Positions 46,401 through 57,942 of a stretch of DNA of 64,000 bases are shown one piece after another (the stretch's first letter is position 1; every line of letters starts with the position of its first letter). The position numbers and the translations under genes were made by a program. The DNA is from Sipunculus nudus (taxonomy: Eukaryota; Annelida; Sipuncula; Golfingiida; Sipunculidae). The notes beneath the pieces were generated by a model that was given only the letters and a program-made list of their open reading frames with translations, searched no databases and had not been told where the DNA came from. The stretch is from positions 6,198,001 through 6,262,000 of the forward strand of contig CM049310.1 of NCBI GenBank assembly GCA_026874595.1, written 5' to 3'.

Positions 46401-49400
46401 GTTTTTATTTTTTAGGGTGCACATAAAGATGTCCCTACTTCAGAGAGCTATTATAATCTGTTTTTATTTTTTAGAGTGCACATAAAGATGTCCCTACTTC
46501 AGAGAGCTATTATAATCTGTTTTTATTTTTAGAGTGCACATAAAGATGTACCTACTTCAGAGAGCTATTATAATCTGTTTTTATTTTTTAGAGTGCACAT
46601 AAAGATGTCCCTACTTCAGAGAGCTATTATAATCTGTTTTTATTTATTAGAGTGCACATAAAGATGTACCTACTTCAGAGAGCTATTATAATCTGTTTTT
46701 ATTTTTTAGGGTGCACATAAAGATGTCCCTACTTCAGAGAGCTATTATAATCTGTTTTTATTTTTAGAGTGCACATGAAGATGTCCCTACTTCAGAGAGC
46801 TATTATTATCTGTTTTTATTTTTAGAGTGCACATAAAGATGTACCTACTTCAGAGGGCTATTATAATCTGTTTTTATTTTTTAGGGTGCACATAAAGAAG
46901 TCCCTACTTCAGAGAGCTATTATAATCTGTTTTTATTTTTTTAGGGTGCACATAAAGATGTCTCTACTTCAGGGAGCTATTATAATCTGTTTTTATTTTT
47001 AGAGTGCACATAAAGATGTCCCTACTTCAGAGAGCTATTATAATCTGCTTTTATTTTTTTTTAGGGTGCACATAAAGATGTCCCTACTTCAGAGAGCTAT
47101 TATAATCTGTTTTTATTTTTTAGGGTGCACATAAAGATGTCTCTACTTCAGGGAGCTATTATAATCTGTTTTTATTTTTTAGGGTGCACATAAAGATGTC
47201 CCTACTTCAGAGAGCTATTATAATCTGTTTTTATTTTTTAGGGTGCACATAAGGATGTCCCTACTCCAGAGAGCTATTATAATCTGTTTTTATTTTTAGG
47301 GTGCACATGAAGATGTCCCTACTTCAGAGAGCTGTTATCATCTGTTTTTATTTTTAGAGTGCACATAAAGATGTCCCTACTTCAGGGAGCTATTATAATC
47401 TGTTTTTATTTTTTAGGGTGCACATAAAGATGTCCCTACTTCAGAGAGCTATTATAATCTGTTTTTATTTTTAGAGTGCACATAAAGATGTCCCTACTTC
47501 AGAGAGCTATTATAATCTGTTTTTATTTTTTAGGGTGCAAATAAAGATGTCCCTACTTCAGAGAGCTATTATAATCTGTTTTTATTTTTAGAGTGCACAT
47601 AAAGATGTCCCTACTTCAGAGAGCTATTATAATCTGTTTTTATTTTTTTTTAGGGTGCACATAAAGATGTCCCTACTTCAGAGAGCTATTATAATCTGTT
47701 TTTATTTTTTAGGGTGCACATAAAGATGTCTCTACTTCAGGGAGCTATTATAATCTGTTTTTATTTTTTAGGGTGCACATAAAGATGTCCCTACTTCAGA
47801 GAGCTATTATAATCTGTTTTTATTTTTTAGGGTGCACATAAAGATGTCCCTACTTCAGAGAGCTATTATAATCTGTTTTTATTTTTAGGGTGCACATGAA
47901 GATGTCCCTACTTCAGAGAGCTATTATAATCTGTTTTTATTTTTAGAGTGCACATAAAGATGTCCCTACTTCAGGGAGCTATTATAATCTGTTTTTATTT
48001 TTTAGGGTGCACATAAAGATGTCCCTACTTTAGAGAGCTATTATAATCTGTTTTTATTTTTAGAGTGCACATAAAGATGTCCCTACTTCAGAGAGCTATT
48101 ATAATCTGTTTTTATTTTTTAGGGTGCAAATAAAGATATCCCTACTTCAGAGAGCTATTATAATCTGTTTTTATTTTTAGAGTGCACATAAAGATGTCCC
48201 TACTTCAGAGAGTTATTATAATCTGTTTTTATTTTTAAAGTACACATAAAGATGTACCTACTTCAGAGAGCTATTATAATCTGTTTTTATTTTTTAGGGT
48301 GCACATAAAGATGTCCCTACTTCAGAGAGCTATTATAATCTGTTTTTATTTTTTGAGTGCACATAAAGATGTCCCTACTTCAGAGAGCTATTATAATCTG
48401 TTTTTATTTTTTAGGGTGCACATAAAGATGTCCCTACTTCAGAGAGCTATTATGATCTGTTTTTATTTTTTAGAGTGCACATAAAGATGTCCCTACTTCA
48501 GGGAGCTATTATAATCTGTTTTTACTTTTTAGGGTACACATAAAGATGTCCCTACTTCAGAGAGCTATTATAATCTGTTTTTATTTTTAGAGTGCACATG
48601 AAGATGTCCCTACTTCAGGGAGCTATTATAATCTGTTTTTATTTTTAGAGTGCACATAAAGATGTACCTACTTCAGAGAGCTATTATAATCTGTTTTTAT
48701 TTTTTAGGGTGCACATAAAGATGTCCCTACTTCAGAGAGCTATTATAATCTGTTTTTATTTTTTAGGGTGCACATAAAGATGTCCCTACTTCAGGGAGCT
48801 ATTATAATCTGTTTTTATTTTTTAGGGTGCACATGAAGATGTCCCTACTTCAGAGAGCTATTATAATCTGTTTTTATTTTTAGAGTGCACATAAAGATGT
48901 ACCTACTTCAGAGAGCTATTATAATCTGTTTTTATTTTTAGGGTGCACATAAAGATGTACCTACTTCAGAGAGCTATTATAATCTGTTTTTATTTTTTAG
49001 AGTGCACATAAAGATGTACCTACTTCAGAGAGCTATTATAATCTGTTTTTATTTTTAGAGTGCACATAAAGATGTACCTACTTCAGAGAGCTATTATAAT
49101 CTGTTTTTATTTTTTAGGGTGCACATAAAGATGTACCTACTTCAGAGATCTATTATAATCTGTTTTTATTTTTTAGGGTGCACATAAAGATGTCCCTACT
49201 TCAGAGAGCTATTATAATCTGTTTTTATTTTTTAGGGTGCACATAAAGATGTACCTACTTCAGAGAGCTATTATAATCTGTTTTTATTTTTTAGAGTGCA
49301 CATAAAGATGTACCTACTTCAGAGAGCTATTATAATCTGTTTTTATTTTTAGAGTGCACATAAAGATGTACCTACTTCAGAGAGCTATTATAATCTGTTT

Positions 49401-52400
49401 TTGTTTTTTAGAGTGCACATAAAGATGTACCTACTTCAGAGAGCTATTATAATCTGTTTTTATTTTTTAGGGTGCACATAAAGATGTCCCTACTTCAGAG
49501 AGCTATTATAATCTGTTTTTATTTTTAGGGTGCACATAAAGATGTACCTACTTCAGAGAGCTATTATAATCTGTTTTTATTTTTAGAGTGCACATAAAGA
49601 TGTACCTACTTCAGAGAGCTATTATAATCTGTTTTTATTTTTTAGGGTGCACATAAAGATGTCCCTACTTCAGAGAGCTATTATAATCTGTTTTTATTTT
49701 TTAGGGTGCACATAAAGATGTCCCTACTTCAGAGAGCTATTATAATCTGTTTTTATTTTTTAGAGTGCACATAAAGATGTCCCTACTTCAGAGAGCTATT
49801 ATAATCTGTTTTTATTTTTAGGGTGCACATAAAGATGTCCCTACTTCAGAGAGCTATTATAATCTGTTTTTATTTTTAGAGTGCACATAAAGATGTACCT
49901 ACTTCAGAGAGCTATTATAATCTGTTTTTATTTTTAGGGTGCACATAAAGATGTCCCTACTTCAGGGAGATATTATAATCTGTTTTTATTTTTAGAGTGC
50001 ACATAAAGATGTCCCTACTTGAAAGAGCTATTATAATCTGTTTTTATTTTTAGAGTGCACATAAAGATGTCCCTACTTCAGAGAGCTATTATAATCTGTT
50101 TTTATTTTTAGGGTGCACATAAAGATGTCCCTACTTCAGAGAGCTATTATAATCTGTTTTTATTTTTTAGGGTGCACATAAAGATGTACCTACTTCAGAG
50201 AGCTATTATAATCTGTTTTTATTTTTTAGAGTGCACATAAAGATGTCCCTACTTCAGAGAGCTATTATAATCTGTTTTTATTTTTTAGAGTGCACATAAA
50301 GATGTCCCTACTTCAGAGAGCTATTATAATCTGTTTTTATTTTTTAGGGTGCACATAAAGATGTCCCTACTTCAGAGAGCTATTATAATCTGTTTTTATT
50401 TTTTTAGGGTGCACATAAAGATGTCCCTACTTCAGAGAGCTATTATAATCTGTTTTTCTTTTTAATGTGCACATGAAGATGTCCCTACTTCAGAGAGCTA
50501 TTATAATCTGTTTTTATTTTTTAGGGTGCACATAAAGATGTCCCTACTTTAGGGAGCTATTATAATCTGTTTTTATTTTTTAGGGTGCACATAAAGATGT
50601 ACCTACTTCAGAGAGCTATTATAATCTGTTTTTATTTTTTTAGGGTGCACATAAAGATGTCCCTACTTCAGAGAGCTATTATAATCTGTTTTTATTTTTT
50701 AGGGTGCACATTAAGATGTCACTACTTCAGGGAGCTATTATAATCTGTTTTTATTTTTTAGGGTGCACATAAAGATGTCCCTACTTCAGGGAGCTTTTAT
50801 AATCTGATTTTATTTTTTAGGGTGCACATAAAGATGTCACTACTTCAGGGAGCTATTATAATCTGTTTTTATTTTTTAGGGTGCACATAAAGATGTCACT
50901 TTAGGGAGCTATTATAATCTGTTTTTATTTTTTAGGGTGCACATAAAGATGTCACTACTTCAGGGAGCTATTATAATCTGTTTTTATTTTTTAGGGTGCA
51001 CATAAAAAAATGTCCCTACTTCAGGGAGCTATTATAATCTGTTTTTATTTTTTAGGGTGCACATAAAGATGTCCCTACTTCAGGGAGCTATTATAATCTG
51101 TTTTTATTTTTTAGGGTGCACATAAAGATGTCACTACTTCAGAGAGCTATTATAATCTGTTTTTATTTTTAGAGTGCACATAAAGATGTTCCTACTTCAG
51201 AGAGCTATTATAATCTGTTTTTATTTTTAGGGTGCACATAAAGATGTCTCTACTTCAGAGAGCTATTATAATCTGTTTTTATTTTTAGGGTGCACATAAA
51301 GATGTCCCTACTTCAGGGAGCTATTATAATCTGTTTTTATTTTTTAGGGTGCACATAAAGATGTCACTACTTCAGAGAGCTATTATAATCTGTTTTTATT
51401 TTTAGAGTGCACATAAAGATGTTCCTACTTCAGAGAGCTATTATAATCTGTTTTTATTTTTAGGGTGCACATAAAGATGTCCCTACTTCAGAGAGCTATT
51501 ATAATCTGTTTTTATTTTTAGGGTGCACATAAAGATGTCCCTACTTCAGGGAGCTATTATAATCTGTTTTTATTTTTTAGGGTGCACATAAAGATGTCCC
51601 TACTTCAGAGAGCTATTATAATCTGTTTTTATTTTTAGGGTGCACATAAAGATGTCCCTACTTCAGGGAGCTATTATACTCTGTTTTTATTTTTAGGGTG
51701 CACATAAAGATGTCCCTACTTCAGGGAGCTATTATACTCTGTTTTTATTTTTAAGGTGCACATAAAGATGTCCCTACTTCAGAGAGCTATTATAATCTGT
51801 TTTTATTTTTAGTGTGCACATAAAGATGTCCCTACTTCAGAGAGCTATTATAATCTGTTTTTATTTTTAAGGTGCACATAAAGTGTCCCTACTTCAGAGA
51901 GCTATTATAATCTGTTTTTAATTTTTAGGGTGCACATAAAGATGTCCCTACTTCAGAGAGCTATTATAATGTTTTTATTTTTTAGAGTGCACATAAAGAT
52001 GTCCCTACTTCAGGGAGCTATTATAATCTGTTTTTATTTTTTAGAGTGTACATAAAGATGTCCCTACTTCAGAGAGCTATTATAATCTGTTTTTATTTTT
52101 TAGAGTGCACATAAAGATGTCCCTACTTCAGAGAGCTATTATAATCTGTTTTTATTTTTTAGGGTGCACATAAAGATGTCCCTACTTCATAGAGCTATTA
52201 TAATCTGTTTTTATTTTTATGGTGCACATGAAGATGTCCCTACTTCAGAGAGCTATTATAATCTGTTTTTATTTTTAGGGTGCACATGAAGATGTCCCTA
52301 CTTCAGAGAGCTATTATAATCTGATTTTATTTTTAGAGTGCACATAAAGATGTACCTACTTCAGAGAGCTATTATAATCTGTTTTTATTTTTTAGGGTGC

Positions 52401-53084
52401 ACATAAAGATGTCCCTACTTCAGAGAGCTATTATAATCTGTTTTTATTTTTAGAGTGCACATAAAGATGTCCCTACTTCAGAGAGCTATTATAATCTGTT
52501 TTTATTTTTAGAGTGCACATAAAGATGTCCCTACTTCAGAGAGCTATTATAATATGTTTTTATTTTTAGGGTGCACATAAAGATGTCCCTACTTCAGGGA
52601 GCTATTATAATCTGTTTTTATTTTTAGGGTGCACATGAAGATGTCCCTACTTCAGAGAGCTATTATAATCTGTTTTTATTTTTAGGGTGCACATAAAGAT
52701 GTCCCTACTTCAGGGAGCTATTATAATCTGTTTTTATTTTTAGGGTGCACATGAAGATGTCCCTACTTCAGAGAGCTATTATAATCTGTTTTTATTTTTA
52801 GGGTGCACATAAAGATGTCCCTACTTCAGGGAGCTATTATAATCTGTTTTTATTTTTAGGGTGCACATAAAGATGTCCCTACTTCAGAGAGCTATTATAA
52901 TCTGTTTTTATTTTTAGAGTGCACATAAAGATGTCCCTACTTCAGAGAGCTATTATAATCTGTTTTTATTTTTAGAGTGCACATAAAGATGTAGTTACTT
53001 CAGAGAGCTATTATAATCTGTTTTTATTTTTAGAGTGCACATAAAGATGTACCTACTTCAGAGAGCTATTATAATCTGTTTTTA
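43436..53084 (+). repeat. 9.65-kb satellite array, about 165 units of 58/59 bp
   Basis: Each unit starts GTGCACATAAAGATGTCCCT, continues ACTTCAGAGAGCTATTATAA, and ends TCTGTTTTTATTTTTTAGG (59 bp) or the same with five T's before AGG/AGA (58 bp). Units are mostly over 95% alike. Common variants: AGAGAG or GGGAG, GATGTACC, GATGTCAC, ACATGAAG, AGAG or AGGG before TGCAC. Variants are regionally clustered: GATGTACC dominates 48890-49620 and GATGTCAC is frequent at 50700-51370. Higher-order blocks are listed as findings. Two of three plus frames stay open through a unit, which explains the 61-codon frame at 48299-48484; it is not a gene. The array ends abruptly in TTTTTA/AAAAGG at 53084. Confidence 0.98.
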
Positions 53085-53940
53085 AAAAGGGACTCAGGTC
53101 GCTAAACCATGTTCATGATTGGAGCCAAGTACATGTCATAATACCTGGATACAGGTACTTGTGAAATGGCCAGGTACAGGTACAGGTACAGAATATTTGT
53201 AGAACACCTAGGTACAGGTCCAGGTTCTTTAGAAAGTATACCTAGGCACAGATACAGGTACAAGTACATTTCTCATACATTTGAATTAATGATAGCTGTA
53301 TAAATTTCATCCGGATACACGATAATGTTATAATTGAATGTCAGAATTAATTATTTAAAATTATTCAATGATCGTTCCCGGTCCTCAGGATAAATATATA
53401 ACCTTCAAAGTTATTCATGCAGAAATATAAAATTTCATATAAATATGCAATAAAATATCATGATTCTATTGTTGTAATTAGGAACAAAAACATGTTAGTT
53501 GCAGAAAGTCTTTTAGAATTTAAAGCAATTGAATTTATTGCTTAGCAGGTTACTGTTTTCTGTCAAATGGAAAGTTTTTCTTTTTTTGAGAAATTATTTA
53601 TAAAATATGTAGTTTCTTAGCTTTATCTTTTATTCCTTGCCAGTTTCCTGTCACACAAGACCACAAATATGGGGCATGTGAGCAACAGATTTTCTGGCTG
53701 CCCTTTGCTGCCCGAGGTAACTGCCCTGACAGCTATGAAAGCTTTGTACAAGCCTGGTGTACATTTCCAATATCACACATGTACCTCGAGTACCTAATAC
53801 CAGATACAGGTACTTTTGTTACAAGTACAGGTACCAGGTACTTTCTACTCATGACAGCCAGGTAAAGTACAGGTACTCTCAATTGTGTACCTCGGCACAG
53901 GTACAGGTACAAGTACCTGGCCCTAAACCTGTCATATAGT
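53085..53940 (+). repeat. two CAGGTA-rich tracts around an AT-rich spacer
   Basis: 53140-53270 and 53760-53935 both consist of loosely repeated (A)CAGGTAC(A) with shared runs (ATACAGGTACTT, GGCACAG(G/A)TACAGGTACAAG). The two tracts are in the same orientation. The open frames across the second tract (VPVLYLAV..., YRYQVQVP...) are low-complexity shadows. Confidence 0.7.
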
Positions 53941-56085
53941 TTCAAATTCTTATGTTTCTCTCGCACTCTCATCCGGTGGCTGGAAGTGTTGCTCACTTTT
54001 TCATCATTGACTTGCCATTATGATTGATTTTTTTTTTATAACAATCCTTAAATCACTACACAAGCACTTGGGACACTGGCTGGAACAGAATCTACCGATA
54101 TGGCTTTTCAATTTTACACAAATAAAAACATTATTTAAAACAACAGATGGCAATAAATGTTAACTGGGTTAACACAAATCACAAATGTTTCAGCAAAATC
54201 ATGGACGAGGCGAGTGAAAATGGCGGTGGGGCGAAGAGTATTGGCTGATTTTGAAATTCGCCCCTCCCCCCCTTCCAAGCGGCGTGAACTCGTCTTTGCT
54301 ACCTGACTCATAGCCATTTTTCATTAACTGGAGGGCTTGTGTCTCCGAAAGATATTAATCGATATTCATGGCAAAGTGCTGCTATACATTTAAAAAAACT
54401 ACATCATGTATAATCTTTTACGAGCTCGGAACGGCATGGCACAGGTAGAAATATCCAATATATCAAGCCGAACATGGCTCCTCAAAGTTGCCAGACATAT
54501 GTGATCGAGTCGGACAGCTATATTTTAGCTGGACATTATAAAAAACTAGTAAGTAGTCAGAGACCGACGCCAGGATCCTCATCATACTTTTCTGGGTGCT
54601 TCATAGAAAATGTGTGTCAGGCATACAAGATTGTCTTCAAAATTTAAAGGATTGTTCCTGGTGTATCAATCAATTCCTCTACAAAACTCTGAGTGAAGAG
54701 GCATGCTGCTAGAGCAACCAAATAACCAACCAGGAAAGCCGTTTTGAAAATGGTAGATTTTGAAGCCCACGAACCACACCGCACAGACTGGGATTCGCAG
54801 GACTATGGCTCTGCTGTTTGTATAAACAGGGAGAAACCCTGCCAGAAGAGAACGTCTCCCTGATGGGGAGGAGTGTCTCTCTTACACATGGTGCGGAAAA
54901 CGTCATGACGTATTGTGTTGCTCTTTCCTTGAAGTGTGTTAAGAATTTCCAAATACCGTGATATTTTAAAAGCCTGAAACAACCTTAAATACCCTTTTCC
55001 ATGATTATTGTTACAGCAGTCTCTTTGAAATACAAACGTTTACACTGTCCAGAACAAATTGAGTACTTCCAAAGGCTTTATGTGCCTGTGGCTTTCCTAC
55101 TAGTGATAGAATTTAATGTGAATATGACCTGATCATGTAATGTGTTTATGAAAACAATCTTTCATCAAGACCTATGTAGGAGTTATTTTATCTTTAAGAT
55201 GACAGATGTCACTGCATTTCAAATAATAAAATTATAATAAATGCCAAGTGCTACACGTTCAATATTCTTTTCAAGTATCAGTGTTACTTGTTAGACTTAA
55301 AAACTGAAAAACTTCGATATATTTGCCTGTACTCTTATTAACCGTTTAAGTGCATGACTTACTACCTGATGTGGTAAATCATTTCAAATAAATTACTCAA
55401 TATATAATACAAAATATAATATGATATAATATAATATAATGTAATATAATATATATATTTCAGTTATATAATTACTTTAGATTAAATGATAAACTTTATT
55501 GAATAACAAATTTTCATTACTTTATAAATAGAACTGCGCATATAATCACTAATAATAGGATGTAGCTTTAAATTAAAGCATGACTTTAACTTTAAGGATA
55601 TTGTAATTAAACAAAAAAAACCCTAGTTTATCCAAACATTTGATTGTTATCTGAAAACATTAACAGGCCATGCACACATATATCTCATGAATAATGAGTC
55701 CGCCTTTCAAGTAATTATTAACGTCCAAATGGAAACAATATGTGCCCAATCCTACTCACTCGTTGCTTAAAAATCATGTTTTCGGCCAGTTATATGTAAC
55801 CATGACATAATTTCTGGTTTTCAAGAAGATTCGCCTAGGAAATCCTTGGATGTGCAGTTAGAAGTTTCTAGGTCTAAGATTTAAGTTTTGTGCCCTATAG
55901 CTCGGAGACTGAAATTCAGGTTTCCAAGGAGGTTCTTTATAGACCGTCATGGATGTTCAGTAAGAAGTTTTAGGTCCAGCAGGAACACAAAAAATACGGA
56001 GGAGAAAAAAATTGTACTGTAAATAACTGCCAGCTATTTGAGGAGCCATTTTTATGAGGTGCCCATTAGGGGGAGTTCCAATGTG
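53941..56085. other. gene-less stretch
   Basis: 54195 has ATGG in good context followed by GACGAGGCGAGTGAAAATGG and a 15-codon frame, but no usable donor or partner exon. 55396-55455 is an AATAT microsatellite. 55850-55990 is a copy of the dispersed GGTTTCCAAGGAG...GGTCCAGC repeat also at 32880-32960. Nothing else is supported. Confidence 0.5.
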
Positions 56086-56145
56086 TTTATAATATAATAT
56101 AATGTAATATAATATAATATAATATGATATAATATGGTGAAAACA
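56086..56145. repeat. AATAT microsatellite
   Basis: (AATAT)n with TGATAT and TGTAAT interruptions; a similar tract is at 55396-55455. Confidence 0.9.
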
Positions 56146-56257
56146 TATTTTTTACATATATATATACTAGACTTGAGAAGCATTTATGCGGCATAAAATG
56201 ACTCCGTATTTACCACTGCGCACATGGGCTGAGGTCTCTCTTTCGTAATCCTCAAGT

Positions 56258-56573
56258 ACATTATCTCTGTACTCCTTCGGATACCCCCCCCCCCTGACAT
56301 TATCTCTGTACTTATTTGGATCGCCCCCGACATTATCTCTGTATTCCTTTGGACCGTACCCCTGACATTATCTCTGTACTCCTCTGGGTCGCCTCCCTGA
56401 CATTATCTTTGTACTCCTTTGGATCGTCCCCCTGACATTATATCTGTACTCCTTTGGATCGTCCCCCTGACATTATATCTGTACTCCTTTGGATCGTCCC
56501 CCTGACATTATATCTGTACTCCTTTGGATCGTCCCCCTGACATTATATCTGTACTCCTTTGGATCGTCCCCCT
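56258..56573 (+). repeat. minisatellite, nine units of about 35 bp
   Basis: Unit CCCCTGACATTATATCTGTA followed by CTCCTTTGGATCGTC. The four distal copies (about 56415-56573) are essentially identical; the proximal five are diverged (ATTATCTCTG variants, one with a C13 run). This gradient suggests recent expansion at the right edge. Confidence 0.95.
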
Positions 56574-57712
56574 TAGATTTGATTCGAACACCAACTTCAG
56601 ATTCAATAACAAGCACCCTGGCAATATGCGAAACTTTTAATTAAATAATAGGAGGGTATGCGATTCATCCCAGTTCGTGTGTGTTTGTGTGCGTATGTGT
56701 TATTTGATCACTATACCTCTCGCAGACAATTTTAGACAAACTCCCAGTAGAGGAAGGGGTGTTTATGCATACTCGTGACGACTTAACATTCCTATCATAC
56801 CTTTTCGGTACCTATTTCACTAGCAGCAGATAAACATATACTATTTTTACATAGAGTAGCATTATTTTTCTGTAGCGTAAAACGAGTTATTATGGACTTA
56901 TGGCCGAGTGAAATAAATTATCTAATACAGAGATGGTAGATGCAGACTCGTATGGAAGACATGAGTAGTGTCAAGATTGAACTGCAGAATAAGTCTTTTT
57001 ATTTGCAGACAAATGACTGATGAGTGGTAGAATTCCCAGGTAAAGATCTGTATGATAACCTATACTGTCGATATGTATGTGATATATGTGTGATTAGGTG
57101 TATATGACTCCCGGATATGCAGTGGAGACGGAATGGAGTACATATGTTAAAATTGTAAATTTTATTAATGCTCCTGTAAACCACGTCGTTTCACGTGTGT
57201 GTAATTGGTCAGGCGATGAACATTTATTCAGTGTTATTTTATGTTCTTTGTATTTTGTCATCAGTTGTGGCTATGTCAGCCATCATCACTGTCCTTTTGA
57301 TTGTTACTCTCCAGAACTCGAGGAATAAAAATTATCAATCAATCAGTCATGGCGGAGGCTTGCATTCCTTAGAAAGCAAATTGTTTGAGCGCTTACTAAC
57401 CGGCCTAGTAAAGATTTGTCATCCTGAATCTGGAGCTCTCAATAATTATAAACTAATCAATGAACGAATATGACTTAGCACTCGGTTTTCAAAAGTTTAT
57501 GAGTGGCGTTAGATTGATTTTGACTTTCTCCTTCAGACTCTTACATGGACAGACGGGGGCTCGGACCCTGGATTTGAATTAACACTGCCTTAATGCTCAT
57601 GTATCGCTATTAAAATATTAAAATGCATGTTTTCTAATACACCTAAATACCTATTTCCCGTCTGAATACTTGAAAATGTTCATCTTTAATTCTTTTTATA
57701 CGCGCGTCATCT
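56574..57712. other. gene-less stretch with one membrane-helix-like open frame
   Basis: The frame at 57195-57473 (92 codons) contains a hydrophobic run about residues 10-38 (YSVLFYVLCILSSVVAMSAI...), but there is no promoter, domain or second supporting feature, and AT-rich DNA often yields such runs. Not called as a gene. Confidence 0.4.
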
Positions 57713-57942
57713 GACTATGGATTTTCATAAAACTCAATATACATATTAACCAATAGAGTTTTTCACCTAAATTAAATTCTCTGCAGATTTTACGCATGTT
57801 TAATGAGGTCAGAGGTCTACGCACTTTGGAGTGGTGACTATGGATTTTCATGAAACTCCATTTACATATTTACCAATAAAGTTTCTAATCTGAAATACCA
57901 TCTCATCGAAATTCATGCATATTTAATGAGGTCAGAGGTCAC
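57713..57942 (+). repeat. tandem duplication, period 123 bp
   Basis: GACTATGGATTTTCAT(A/G)AAACTC begins each unit (57713 and 57836). TGCA(G/T)...ATGTTTAATGAGGTCAGAGG-type sequence closes each. About 80% similar. Confidence 0.85.

Noticed and set aside
48299-48484. Open frame with repeated HIKMSLLQRAI motif inside the satellite
   Set aside because: It arises because two of three frames lack stops in the 59-bp unit; no start context, no bias, and length changes of 58/59 bp break it at random.
43436-53084. CRISPR-like array
   Set aside because: Repeats are head-to-tail without unique spacers, in a eukaryotic intron-bearing region; it is a satellite.
54195-54245. Possible first exon starting MDEASENGGG
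   Set aside because: Ends in a stop after 15 codons and the only donor candidate is weak; no partner exon.
57195-57473. Possible one-helix membrane protein
   Set aside because: Only a hydrophobic run in AT-rich DNA; no homology, promoter or exon structure.
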